This document shows positions 1 through 8,581 of a DNA stretch of 14,232 nucleotides, piece by piece. The notes beneath the pieces are model-generated. The model saw only the letters and a list, made by a program, of their open reading frames with translations. It had not been told where the DNA came from and made no database searches. Each line of letters begins with the position of its first letter. Positions within the stretch are counted from its first letter, which is position 1. Source of the stretch: Nitrospiraceae bacterium UBA2166 (GTDB taxonomy: Bacteria; Nitrospirota; Nitrospiria; Nitrospirales; UBA2166). The DNA lies in assembly GCA_002328825.1 (NCBI GenBank), contig DCWI01000074.1, forward strand, positions 1 through 14,232. The letters are read 5' to 3'. The position numbers and the translations under genes are program-made.

Positions 1-326
1 GTGTGATCGCTCCAAGTTTTGCAGATATTTTTTACAATAATTGTTTTCAGAATAGTATGTTGCCGATTGTACTTCCTGAGGATGCTATCAATGCATTATT
101 TTGTTCTGTCAATGCATCCGAGGGATATCAGCTCACGGTGAATCTTGATGCCCAAACTATTACTCGTCCTGAAGGTAAGCCGATTCAATTTGACATCGAT
201 CCCTTTCGTAAGTCTTGTCTTCTCAGCGGATTAGATACGATTGCTCTCACCCTAGAGTACGAGGGTGATATTGCTGCTTATGAAGAAAAGCGAAAGACGA
301 CTGTGCCTTGGTTGTTCCCTTCTTGA
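1..326 (+). CDS. leuD: 3-isopropylmalate dehydratase small subunit, C-terminal part (5' end outside window)
   Basis: LeuD pairs with LeuC to form isopropylmalate isomerase, which converts 2-isopropylmalate to 3-isopropylmalate in cytoplasmic leucine biosynthesis. The reading frame is open from the first bases (first full codon at position 3) to a TGA at 324-326 and gives about 108 residues, roughly the second half of a protein that is usually near 200. Recognisable LeuD blocks are VIAPSFADIFYNNCFQN at the left edge, the FDIDPFRKSCLLSGLD segment, and an ending of the form LTLEYEGDIAAYEEKR; the swivelling small-subunit domain is intact as far as seen. The GTG at position 3 is an internal valine codon, not a start. 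The next gene follows 42 bases later on the same strand, so co-transcription is possible, though there is no functional link. Identification is firm; only the missing N-terminal half is unknown. Confidence 0.93.
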   Translation, partial: VIAPSFADIFYNNCFQNSMLPIVLPEDAINALFCSVNASEGYQLTVNLDAQTITRPEGKPIQFDIDPFRKSCLLSGLDTIALTLEYEGDIAAYEEKRKTTVPWLFPS

Positions 327-368
327 ATTGCTCCCACAGCAACAACTCGTATACAAAACATAAATGTT

Positions 369-2720
369 GTGGTATCGGATTGGCGTGTGACCCATAAGCG
401 ATTAGATCAAGTTATTGCCGAATGGTACGGCTTGATCCTGCTGCAATACCGATGGTTTTTTATCATCGGACCCCTTCTTTTGTTCGCTCTAGGTGTTGCG
501 GGCGTTCCCAACACCGGATTCAACTCAAGCTATCGCGTGTTTTTTGGGCAGGACAATCCACAGCTTCGTGCGTTTGACGATTTTCAAGCCGTATATGTTC
601 AAGACGACAACGTGGCTGTTGTCATCCATCATCCAGATCAACGGGTTTTCTCGAACGAAGTCCTTGAAACTGTCCGTAGTCTAACTGCCGCGCTTTGGAA
701 GGCTCAATATGTTACCAGGGTTGATTCTGTCACTAACTTTCAACACACCGAAGTTATAGAGGATGACCTTCTTGTCGATGATCTTGTCTCTGCGTTGCCA
801 CTTACACAGGAAGAGCTTGATGAGAAACAACAGGTTGCTCTTGTGGAACCGTTGCTCAATGGATTGCTCCTTTCTGCTGATGGTCGTGTGACGCAGGTGA
901 ACGCCCGAGTGCTCTTTCCTTCTCTTGAAGAAAACCCAACTTCAGCTAGTGATATTTATGCCGATGTCGAGCAGCTTGTCACGCATGAGCAGGTAGTGCA
1001 TCCAGATATTGAATATCGCATTGTTGGGATTGTAGCGACGAATCATGCCTTTGCCAAAACACCTGAGGAGGAGATGAGCAAGATACTGCCGCTGATGCTT
1101 GGGCTGACGATCATCGCTCTGGTGTTGCTTGTCAGGTCAACGTGGGGTGTGATCCTTCCGCTTCTTGTTGTTTTATTATCGATTATGTTTACGCTAGGAA
1201 TCTCTGGACACCTTGGAATTTTTCTTACAGCCGTTTCATTTGCGTTTCCCCAGATATTGTTTGCCATTGCGATTGCATATTCCGTGCATATTGTCGTGAG
1301 CTACACGCGACTTCGGCGTGAAGGTTTGAAGCAGGACGATGCAGTTCGTGTGACAATTCTCAAGAATCTGACACCCATTTTTTTGACTGCGGTTACGACA
1401 GCAATTGGGTTTCTTTCCATGATATTTAATGAGGTTCCGCCAGTGCAGCACCTGGGAATTCTAGTTGGGATAGGGGTTCTCTTTATCTTCATACTTTCCG
1501 TGACATTTTTGCCTGCCTTGCTGGCAGTATGTCCGTGTGCTGTTAGGTCTATGTCTGTCCCACCTCATGGTCTTCCTAAACAAGAATGGACAGATTCTCT
1601 TGGGAAGTTTGTTGTAGAACACTATCGCCCGCTATTCTATGGGTTGTTATTCATCGTGGCCGGAAGCAGTATTTTCATTGCTCGCCTCGAACTCGATGAC
1701 AATCCGCTGGATTATTTTAAAGTTGGGACATGGCATCGTGATGCCACCGAGTTCGTCGATGCTAATCTTACGGGTGTGTCGTTTACAGATTATTCACTTC
1801 AGAGTGGACAGCCTAATGGAATTACTGATCCAGAATTTTTGGCAAAGGTTGAAGCGTTTACTCAGTATGTCGACACCATTCCAGAAGTAGCACATGTGAA
1901 TTCGATTGTTCCGATCATGAAAAGATTGAATAAAAATTTGCATGCAGATGATCCGGCGTATTATCAACTGCCTGAAACGCAGGAACTCTTGGCCCAGTAT
2001 TTATTGCTCTACACCATGTCTCTTCCGTTTGGATTGGATCTTACAAACCAGATTAATGTTGATTATTCCAGTACTCGTATAACCGTTACCATGCATAAGG
2101 TTAGTGCAAAGAGGCATATGGAGATTCTCGATCAGATCGAGAGATGGGTTGCAGCAAACATGCAGGAAGTTAACACGCAAGGCGTGGGGACTTGGGTCAT
2201 GTTTACCTACCTAAGTCAGCGAGTCATCTACGGGATGATCAAGAGTCTCATGTTAGCATTGGTTTTGATCACGATTGTGTGTGTGATCACGTTTCGATCA
2301 TTGAGTCTGGGGCTGATTAGTCTTGTTCCAAATGCGCTTCCTATTGTCCTGACGTTTGGTGTATGGGGAATGCTAGGGGATCATGTTGACTTTGCGGTAT
2401 CAATCGTTGCAACCGCGGCGCTTGGGGTAATTATTGACGACACGATTCACCTATTGGTTCGGTATCAGCGAAGTCTGGAAAATGGGAAGGAACGTGGGCA
2501 GGCGTTTCAGTATGCTCTTCACGACGTTGGGCATGCCTTGCTTTTCACATCCATCATTCTTGTGGTTGGATTTGGGCTGTTTTTGTTGTCCGGGTTCCGA
2601 GTTAACTCAAGTATGGGCGCGATGATTAGTCTCTCCATTGCATTTGCGATTGCATTCGACTTTTTCTGTTTGCCGGGAATCCTAATGAAGTTTGATAAGA
2701 AGGCGGCAAATAAATGTTAG
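369..2720 (+). CDS. MMPL/RND-superfamily inner-membrane transporter (COG1033-like)
   Basis: A 783-residue polytopic inner-membrane protein with the duplicated architecture of RND/MMPL exporters. TM1 lies near residues 28-46, a large periplasmic loop at 47-235, and TM2-6 at about 236-390. A second repeat has a TM near 421-438, a loop to about 620, and a final TM bundle at about 622-775. The second repeat carries GVIIDDTIHLL (D690, D691), matching the acidic TM pair that carries protons in RND pumps. The equivalent place in the first repeat is AIAIAYSVHIV (303-307) and has no acidic residue. The N-terminal SSYRVFFGQDNPQL element is typical of COG1033 proteins. The GTG at 369 is the first plausible start after the leuD stop, which is in the same frame; no clear ribosome-binding site precedes it, and a GTG at 387 is an alternative. 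Substrate unknown; lipid or hydrophobic cargo is common in the family. No LolA-like or membrane-fusion partner gene is adjacent. Confidence 0.82.
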   Translation: MVSDWRVTHKRLDQVIAEWYGLILLQYRWFFIIGPLLLFALGVAGVPNTGFNSSYRVFFGQDNPQLRAFDDFQAVYVQDDNVAVVIHHPDQRVFSNEVLETVRSLTAALWKAQYVTRVDSVTNFQHTEVIEDDLLVDDLVSALPLTQEELDEKQQVALVEPLLNGLLLSADGRVTQVNARVLFPSLEENPTSASDIYADVEQLVTHEQVVHPDIEYRIVGIVATNHAFAKTPEEEMSKILPLMLGLTIIALVLLVRSTWGVILPLLVVLLSIMFTLGISGHLGIFLTAVSFAFPQILFAIAIAYSVHIVVSYTRLRREGLKQDDAVRVTILKNLTPIFLTAVTTAIGFLSMIFNEVPPVQHLGILVGIGVLFIFILSVTFLPALLAVCPCAVRSMSVPPHGLPKQEWTDSLGKFVVEHYRPLFYGLLFIVAGSSIFIARLELDDNPLDYFKVGTWHRDATEFVDANLTGVSFTDYSLQSGQPNGITDPEFLAKVEAFTQYVDTIPEVAHVNSIVPIMKRLNKNLHADDPAYYQLPETQELLAQYLLLYTMSLPFGLDLTNQINVDYSSTRITVTMHKVSAKRHMEILDQIERWVAANMQEVNTQGVGTWVMFTYLSQRVIYGMIKSLMLALVLITIVCVITFRSLSLGLISLVPNALPIVLTFGVWGMLGDHVDFAVSIVATAALGVIIDDTIHLLVRYQRSLENGKERGQAFQYALHDVGHALLFTSIILVVGFGLFLLSGFRVNSSMGAMISLSIAFAIAFDFFCLPGILMKFDKKAANKC

Positions 2721-2818
2721 CGAGTGATGGTGAACTGGTCGCGCATCAACACGGTTGTAGTAAGTGAGGAAGGGCATTGTACTGTGGTACCTCGATCCTG
2801 AGAGCGAAGTGTTGAAAG
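2721..2818. other. Convergent intergenic region between the transporter gene and gspE
   Basis: Ninety-eight bases separate the stop of the + strand transporter from the stop of the - strand gspE. No strong GC-rich hairpin followed by a T tract is visible on either strand. The only symmetry noticed is a widely spaced 7-base inverted pair (TCAACAC at 2746-2752 and GTGTTGA at 2809-2815) and a short GTAC-TGTG-GTAC element at 2779-2790. Neither looks like a standard intrinsic terminator, so the end of the T2SS transcript is not explained. Confidence 0.5.
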
Positions 2819-4354
2819 TTAGTCCTCTTGAGTAACCCGCCTAACTTCATCGATGGTGGTCAATCCGGTGGCGATTTTCAACCATCCGTCTTCCCTTAGT
2901 GTTCTCATGCCTTGCTCTAGGGCGGTGTCGCGTAGAGCTTTAGCTTCGGGTCGTTGAATGATGAGCTTTCGGATTTCATCAGTGCATGGGAGAAGTTCGT
3001 AGATTCCTGATCTCCCGTAATATCCGGTGTCACCACAACGGCGGCATCCTTTTCCATGCTGAAACGTTGGAGTGGATAAATGTTTTGCTACGGCGTGATA
3101 CTCTTTTAAGAATCCTGGATCAGGATCAAACGGGACTTTGCATTCGCTGCAGATCAATCGCACAAGTCGCTGAGCAAGAACACCTATAATTGATGACGCA
3201 AGCAAGTAGTCTTCAATTCCCATTTCAAGAAGTCTGGTAATTGCTCCAGGCGCGTCGTTGGTGTGTAACGTGGAAAAGACAAGATGTCCGGTGAGGGAAG
3301 ATTGAATTGCGATTTCCGCCGTTTCTCGATCACGAATTTCACCAACCATGATAACATCGGGGTCTTGCCGTACGATACTACGCAATCCGTTGGCAAATGA
3401 GAGACCGATTTCAGGTTTTGTTTGAATTTGATTGACTCCGCGAAGTTGGTATTCAATTGGATCTTCAACGGTAATGATCTTTTTTTCAGGCGAGTTGATT
3501 TTGGCAAGAGTGGTATAGAGCGTTGTTGTTTTTCCGCTCCCGGTTGGCCCTGTTACAAGAATCATTCCGTAGGGTCGAGCAATCATCTTTTCAAGTTTTG
3601 ATCGAATATCATCTGGGAATCCAAGGCTGATGAGGTCTAATGTAAGGTTTCCTCGATCCAAAATACGCATGACGATACTTTCACCATGCATGGTAGGAAG
3701 AGTTGAGATTCGAAAATCAATATGTTTGCCTCCAATTTTAAGTTTGATCCGTCCATCCTGAGGGAGGCGACGTTCTGCAATATTAAGTTTTGCCATGATC
3801 TTTATACGGGAGGTTATGGCCGCTTGCAGGTGTGCGGGTGGTGCTTCTGCGTCATGGAGAACACCGTCAACTCGGTATCGAACCTGAAATTGCCGTTCAA
3901 ATGGCTCAAAATGAATATCACTGGCTCTCGAATCAAGCGCTCGTGTAATGATCAGGTTCACAAGACGAATCACGGGGGCTTCTGACGCGACATCTTGGAG
4001 ATGTTTGATATCGTCTTCCTCTTGGTCATCAGTCAAAACCTGAGTGAGTTCCTGACTTTCTGGTCGCATATCTCCGATGATTTCTCCCATCGCAGAATGT
4101 TGTTGATATAGTTGAGTAATGGCTTGGAGAATATCTTCTGGAGAGCTTTGATGTCCGATGACTTCGTATCCGGTCGCCAGTTGAATGGCATCAACCGTAG
4201 TCATATTTGTTGGATCTGCCATGGCTACTGAAAGGCGATTATCGTTGAGTGTGAGTGGAAAAACGTGCTGTTCCTTTAAAAACTTGACCGGGAGGGTTTC
4301 ACAGAAATAGGGATTTTGTGGATAATCATCAAGTTCGAGAATCCCCTTTGACAT
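2819..4354 (-). CDS. gspE: Type II secretion ATPase GspE
   Basis: GspE is the cytoplasmic hexameric ATPase that drives pseudopilus assembly; it docks to the membrane through GspL. From the ATG at 4354 it has 511 residues. The N-terminal GspE/MshE-type domain covers about residues 20-88. The catalytic domain follows, with Walker A GPTGSGKTT (269-277), an Asp-box region around TVEDPIEYQ (295-303), a Walker B segment DPDVIMVGEIRD (331-342) and a His-box region STLHTND (361-367). The tetracysteine zinc site is complete: CSEC (402-405) and CRRC (437-440). All catalytic elements are present, so the protein should be active. An in-frame GTG at 4366 would add four residues and overlap the gspD copy 2 stop; the ATG, one base after that stop, is preferred, though neither has a strong ribosome-binding site. 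It is the last gene of the operon, away from the usual GspE-F neighbourhood. The T4P homologue PilB is the alternative, but the context favours GspE. Confidence 0.93.
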   Translation of the reverse strand: MSKGILELDDYPQNPYFCETLPVKFLKEQHVFPLTLNDNRLSVAMADPTNMTTVDAIQLATGYEVIGHQSSPEDILQAITQLYQQHSAMGEIIGDMRPESQELTQVLTDDQEEDDIKHLQDVASEAPVIRLVNLIITRALDSRASDIHFEPFERQFQVRYRVDGVLHDAEAPPAHLQAAITSRIKIMAKLNIAERRLPQDGRIKLKIGGKHIDFRISTLPTMHGESIVMRILDRGNLTLDLISLGFPDDIRSKLEKMIARPYGMILVTGPTGSGKTTTLYTTLAKINSPEKKIITVEDPIEYQLRGVNQIQTKPEIGLSFANGLRSIVRQDPDVIMVGEIRDRETAEIAIQSSLTGHLVFSTLHTNDAPGAITRLLEMGIEDYLLASSIIGVLAQRLVRLICSECKVPFDPDPGFLKEYHAVAKHLSTPTFQHGKGCRRCGDTGYYGRSGIYELLPCTDEIRKLIIQRPEAKALRDTALEQGMRTLREDGWLKIATGLTTIDEVRRVTQED

Positions 4355-4355
4355 A

Positions 4356-6515
4356 TTAATACCCACGATCAGTCATCAGTGTTCTAATTGCATTAACTTT
4401 AGCGACAAAGCGGGCTGTGGCTTCTGAGGCGTCTGGAATATCACGGATGACATGGGGTGTGATGAGAAGGATGAGTTCGATCCGGCTCTTATTCATCGTC
4501 ATGTTCTGAAAGAGAGGTCCTATATATGGAATATCTCCTAGCCCTGGAACTTTCACGATAGCTTCACGTTCCGTTTCATCAATCAGTCCGCCGACAAGAA
4601 TTGTTTCCCCGTCCTGAACAACCATTGAAGTAATGGCTTGGCGTTTGGAGATTGATACGTCACTACTTCCGACTGCGGGAGGGCCAACATTGCTCTTTTC
4701 TAAATTGAGGTCCATGGTGACTAGGCCTGTGGAGTTTATGACGGGTGTTATCTTAAGAATAGTTCCTGTATCTTTTCGGACTGTTGCTTCAGCGGCTCCA
4801 GGCTCGACGCCTGGTCCTTCAGAAACTGCTGTACGAATCGCAATTTCATCGCCGATTTCGAGAGAGGCCTCTTTTCCGTTGGTCACGAGGAGATGAGGGG
4901 AGGCTAAGACATGGACGCTCGACTCATCAGCATGTGCACGAAGTTGCGCGAGGAGGTTGACGCGTTCTCCGGCATCGATCTTTAGAACATCTGCGCTGAG
5001 CGTTCCGGTTGTGTTTCCCATAAGGCGAGGCACTGTGGGATCAATTTTGTTTAAGAAGGAGTAGGCAATGCCATACTCTAAATTCTCATTCAACGTTACT
5101 TCGGCGACCATGACCTCAATTAATACCTGCCTCGGTATGATATCTAGTTCTTCCAGAATACCTTGTACAACGGAAAAGTCTCGAGGATTGGCTTTGATGA
5201 TAAGTGTATTTGTGGTTGCATATGGGATGATCGTTACCTTACCCGTAAGTTCTGCTTGAGTGTTTGATGTGGGTGATGATTGAGGCTGTGCAGTAAGGGC
5301 AGCGGTTCTTGCGGGGCGATCATCAGATTTTTTTTCGGTAAAAATGCTATTGAGAATTTCTGACAGTTCTTCAGCGATGCCATTTTTGACATGATAGACG
5401 TAGGTTTGAATTTCAGTGCCGCCCGTTTCCTTGTCCAACTGCTCTAACCAATGTTCGACGAGATCAAATGACTCTTGGATTTGACTAATGACGAGGAGAA
5501 TATTTGTCCGAGGGATTGGGACGAGATTAATTCCAATGCCTACACCGCTTTTCGTTGGAAGTTCAAAGGCAGCAAAAATCTTTTCGAGCTCCTGCGCGAT
5601 GTCGTTGACCTCGGCGAGGCGAATAGGATAGAGCCTAACAGTAACTTGCTCAAAGACATTAGTATCAAAAAGTTCAATTAACGATAGAATCGTCGTGACA
5701 TTGTTGGTGAACTCAGTAAAGAGTAGCAGCTGGCTTTTATCATAGGTTGTAATATGACTTCCTGAAGAGAGAAAAGGCTTGATGATTTTCGCAACTTCGG
5801 TTGGGGCGATATACCGGAGTGGAACAAGGTGGACTGCGACGCGTGAATGCTGTATGGCTGTCCCCCCTGTGCTGTAAGGGTGCCTGATAATTGGCAATTT
5901 TGTATTTGTTGTTGCTGACATGGGTACGATGTGATGGATCGGACCGATCTTCATGACTACAGCACGGTTGATGCGCATAATGTCATCAAAAAGTGACATG
6001 AGGTCAGTCTTCGCAATCTCTCCCTGCATGTGAAGATTTACTGTTCCTTTTACTTTCGGGTCGATTAAGTAATTGATCTCTAAGACCTCGGAGAGAACTT
6101 TGACGACCTTGTGAAGTTCTGCGTTATTAAAATTGAGGACAATATTCTCTGGATTTTTAGAAGACGTTTGCGCTAGAGGTTGCTGCATTGGTGTGAGTGG
6201 AGCTTTCGTCCCTTGAATAGTATGTTGAGACTGTTCATCTTGTTCGACCTCTTCGGTGTCGATAGTCTCGATGTGTGATTGTTGGAATTCCTTGTTTGCA
6301 TTGGGAAGGTCGTGAGTGAGTGATTTTGAGCTTAGGGGAGGCTTCTTTTGAGCAGAAACATGCGGAGAGTTATTTTGCGTAGTGGGTTCATAGATTCCAG
6401 CGCATCCGAGCCAGAGGGTACTATAAAGGAAGATTAGGAGAGGATAATACAAAGTGGTTCTCTGCCGTCTCCACGCGAAAATAAGAGAGGATCCATGACA
6501 TGCGTCACCGGTCAT
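4356..6515 (-). CDS. gspD: Type II secretion secretin GspD, second tandem copy (possible lipoprotein)
   Basis: Outer-membrane secretin, 719 residues; secretins form the multimeric channel through which folded proteins leave the periplasm. Domains in order: RRQR-containing n-region and hydrophobic segment (16-37), a low-complexity Gln/Ser/Thr/Pro linker (about 40-120), N0 (about 122-199), N1 (226-287), N2 (289-361), N3 (367-464, with a Ser/Thr/Ala-rich insert at about 395-425), and the secretin beta domain (465-690) with the signature VPGLGDIPYIGPLF (656-669). The hydrophobic segment ends LWLGCAG, placing Cys38 where a lipobox cysteine would sit; tryptophan at -3 is not canonical. Only about 30 residues follow the last beta strand, so no long pilotin-binding S domain is seen. 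The ATG at 6515 overlaps the stop of gspD copy 1 by 11 bases, and no good ribosome-binding site is visible, which suggests translational coupling. It is a clear paralogue of the preceding gene, with all domains kept. Confidence 0.92.
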   Translation of the reverse strand: MTGDACHGSSLIFAWRRQRTTLYYPLLIFLYSTLWLGCAGIYEPTTQNNSPHVSAQKKPPLSSKSLTHDLPNANKEFQQSHIETIDTEEVEQDEQSQHTIQGTKAPLTPMQQPLAQTSSKNPENIVLNFNNAELHKVVKVLSEVLEINYLIDPKVKGTVNLHMQGEIAKTDLMSLFDDIMRINRAVVMKIGPIHHIVPMSATTNTKLPIIRHPYSTGGTAIQHSRVAVHLVPLRYIAPTEVAKIIKPFLSSGSHITTYDKSQLLLFTEFTNNVTTILSLIELFDTNVFEQVTVRLYPIRLAEVNDIAQELEKIFAAFELPTKSGVGIGINLVPIPRTNILLVISQIQESFDLVEHWLEQLDKETGGTEIQTYVYHVKNGIAEELSEILNSIFTEKKSDDRPARTAALTAQPQSSPTSNTQAELTGKVTIIPYATTNTLIIKANPRDFSVVQGILEELDIIPRQVLIEVMVAEVTLNENLEYGIAYSFLNKIDPTVPRLMGNTTGTLSADVLKIDAGERVNLLAQLRAHADESSVHVLASPHLLVTNGKEASLEIGDEIAIRTAVSEGPGVEPGAAEATVRKDTGTILKITPVINSTGLVTMDLNLEKSNVGPPAVGSSDVSISKRQAITSMVVQDGETILVGGLIDETEREAIVKVPGLGDIPYIGPLFQNMTMNKSRIELILLITPHVIRDIPDASEATARFVAKVNAIRTLMTDRGY

Positions 6516-8328
6516 GGATTGTAAGTTGTTCCTGAGCCGCAGGGACCTTTGTTTTGAATCCGTCTGTCGCCTCGATGGCTTCGTTGATATTGCGGATAAC
6601 GTGCGGTGTGATCAGCAGAACCAGCTCAATGCGGTTGAGTGTTGTTGTTGTGTTTCTAAAAAGGACTCCGAGGTATGGAATGTCTCCCAATACTGGGACT
6701 TTGCTGATAGTATCGGTTACGGTATCGTCAATCAGTCCCCCGACCAAGATTGTTTCCCCATCTTGAACGACCATTGTGGTCGATGTAGTTCTCTTGTTAA
6801 TGCCAACATCTGATGCCCCTTCCGATGGAGGGGTTACGTTGCTTTTTTCAAGATCAACCTCGAGGGTAACGAGTCCTGTCGCATTGATGTGAGGGGTGAC
6901 ACGAAGAATTGTTCCGGTATCTCGCCTTTGAATGGTCACGTCAACCGGGCTACCGGCGTCTGCGCCTGTTGGTCTCGCTTCACTGGTTCGAATTGCCACT
7001 TCATCTCCCACACGAATTGATGCTTCCTTTCCATCTGTGGCAATGATATGTGGAGATGCGAGTACTCGAAGTTCTGTTTCGCCTGCAAAGGCTGCTAATG
7101 TTGCCAAAAGGGTTCTTTGGTCTCCAGATTGAACTTTCAGAAACCTACCTGTAAATCCAAGAGCACCGGATCCCTCAAGCGGAGTAATATCTGTAGCCCT
7201 ATCCTGAAACGCATACTCGATTCCAAACTCAGTATTTTCTGTCAATGTAACTTCAGCAATAGCAACTTCAATCAAAACTTGACGCGGAACAATATCCAAT
7301 TCTTCAAGAATGCCTTCTACTATCTCGTAGTCTCGTGGGTTTGCTTTGATGATAAGGGTATTGGTCGTAGCATAGGAGATGACTTCAACTTCTCCTGTGA
7401 TTCCAGCAGAACCTTCGGTGTCAGAAGCTTGAGCTGTATTTGTGGTTTGTTTGTCATTGGTAGTAACAGCCGCGGTTCGTGCTTGTCCTGCAATAGTTTC
7501 TCTGTCTTGCACAAAAATGCTGTTGAGGATATCAGCCAATTCGGTCGCGATACCGTTACGGACGTGGTAGATAAAGGTGCGAACGTCAATTTCTCCCTCC
7601 TGCGTATCCATCTCTTTCAACCATCGCTCTGCGACGTGAAGTGCTTCTGAAAGGGAGCTAATGACGAGGAGTGAATTAATGCGAACGATGGGCACGAATG
7701 TAATTCCTGTTCCCCGACCACTCGTGCTTGGTAATTCAAATGCTGCGAAGAGTTTTTCAATCTCCTGGGCGATGTCAGTAACGTCTGCGTTCTTGATTGG
7801 AAAGAGTCGTACCTTAACCTGCTCGAAGACATTGATATCAAGGAGTTCAACAATTGATAAAACCTTTTCAATATTGTCTGGGAAATCTGTAATGAGAAGC
7901 AGGCGACTTTTTTCGTATCCTATTACATGGCTACCAGATGAGAGAAATGGTTTCACGATTTTTTCGATCTCAGATGGCGCAATATAGCGGAGTGGAATGA
8001 TCTGTATTGTCACGGGGTGCGATGAATCAGCAATGTTTTTTTTCGCTTCACCTGGAGGATGTCGAAGCTTCAGTGCTTTTGTTCGTATGGCCCCCATTGG
8101 AACAATATGGTAGACGGCTCTGTTTTTAACAATCGCAGCCCGATTGATTCGGAGGATATCTGTAAAAATGACCATGAGGTCATCTCGTGAAATTGCTCCA
8201 GTCGCGTGGATATTGACAGTTCCTTTAATTTTCGGATCAATAATGTAATTGATCTCAAGAATGTCTGCGATGATTTTTATCACCTTATACAAATCGGCGT
8301 TGTCAAAATTGAGAACGATTTCTTGTGG
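4416..8328 (-). repeat. Diverged tandem duplication of the secretin gene
   Basis: The N0-to-secretin parts of the two gspD genes (about 6565-8328 and 4416-6152) are diverged copies lying head to tail. Short DNA runs are still shared, for example TTGATGATAAG in the N3 segment (near 5196 and 7347, + strand reading) and TAATTGATCTC in the N0 segment (near 6070 and 8246). The conserved part is bounded on the N-terminal side by unrelated signal and linker sequences. The degree of divergence indicates an old duplication with both copies under selection, not an assembly artefact. Confidence 0.75.
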
Positions 8329-8571
8329 GGTTCGGGTAGAAAATTTTGGTGGAGAAATGTCAGAGCTTGGAAGTGAAGGCTTTAAGGTTTGTTCGGAGGA
8401 ATTCTGTGGGAGTATCTCCGGTTGTGGGTGTTGGCTTGGTTCTTGTTTCTGCAAAGTTTTGGCGTTTGCTTGTTCTTCATACAGACTCAAGGTGGCAAGA
8501 AGAGTAAAGGATGTGATCAGTAGTATTGGGATAAGAAGTATGCTCCATGAGACTCGGGTGAATGTTTTCAT
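6505..8571 (-). CDS. gspD: Type II secretion secretin GspD, first tandem copy
   Basis: Outer-membrane secretin, 688 residues. An N-terminal signal peptide (basic start, hydrophobic core at about 9-30, possible cleavage after ANA at 35-37) is followed by a Pro/Gln/Ser linker, then N0 (82-159), N1 (187-248), N2 (250-322), N3 (327-431, with a Thr/Ala/Gly-rich insert at about 355-390) and the secretin domain (about 432-661) with VPVLGDIPYLGVLF (625-638). The C-terminus is short, about 27 residues after the last strand, as in its paralogue downstream. The ATG at 8571 has a good AGGA ribosome-binding site six bases upstream. It sits 47 bases after the gspC-like gene, the largest gap in the operon, and its end overlaps gspD copy 2. 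Hand alignment of the N0 regions gives 46 identical of 78 positions between the copies. PilQ of type IV pili is a remote alternative; the N0-N1-N2-N3 layout and neighbours favour GspD. Confidence 0.94.
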   Translation of the reverse strand: MKTFTRVSWSILLIPILLITSFTLLATLSLYEEQANAKTLQKQEPSQHPQPEILPQNSSEQTLKPSLPSSDISPPKFSTRTPQEIVLNFDNADLYKVIKIIADILEINYIIDPKIKGTVNIHATGAISRDDLMVIFTDILRINRAAIVKNRAVYHIVPMGAIRTKALKLRHPPGEAKKNIADSSHPVTIQIIPLRYIAPSEIEKIVKPFLSSGSHVIGYEKSRLLLITDFPDNIEKVLSIVELLDINVFEQVKVRLFPIKNADVTDIAQEIEKLFAAFELPSTSGRGTGITFVPIVRINSLLVISSLSEALHVAERWLKEMDTQEGEIDVRTFIYHVRNGIATELADILNSIFVQDRETIAGQARTAAVTTNDKQTTNTAQASDTEGSAGITGEVEVISYATTNTLIIKANPRDYEIVEGILEELDIVPRQVLIEVAIAEVTLTENTEFGIEYAFQDRATDITPLEGSGALGFTGRFLKVQSGDQRTLLATLAAFAGETELRVLASPHIIATDGKEASIRVGDEVAIRTSEARPTGADAGSPVDVTIQRRDTGTILRVTPHINATGLVTLEVDLEKSNVTPPSEGASDVGINKRTTSTTMVVQDGETILVGGLIDDTVTDTISKVPVLGDIPYLGVLFRNTTTTLNRIELVLLITPHVIRNINEAIEATDGFKTKVPAAQEQLTIHDR

Positions 8572-8577
8572 GGACTA

Positions 8578-8581
8578 TCCT
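8578..8581 (-). promoter_or_regulatory. Ribosome-binding site of gspD copy 1
   Basis: On the - strand the sequence reads CAGGATAGTCC directly before the ATG at 8571, so AGGA is six bases from the start. It supports this ATG and shows that the first secretin can be translated independently, unlike the second, which has no comparable site. Confidence 0.6.

Noticed and set aside
2746..2815. Inverted pair TCAACAC/GTGTTGA in the convergent gap as a bidirectional terminator
   Set aside because: The arms are only seven bases with a loop of about 56 bases and no T tract follows on either strand.
4355..4366. GTG at 4366 as the gspE start
   Set aside because: It lacks a ribosome-binding site and adds only four residues; the ATG at 4354, one base after the upstream stop, is a better coupled start. 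The choice remains uncertain but does not affect function.
7117..7650. A 177-codon open frame on the + strand, antisense to gspD copy 1
   Set aside because: It lies wholly inside a well-supported secretin gene; the product is rich in Ser, Asn, Cys and Phe with no recognisable domain, as expected from a complementary-strand shadow.
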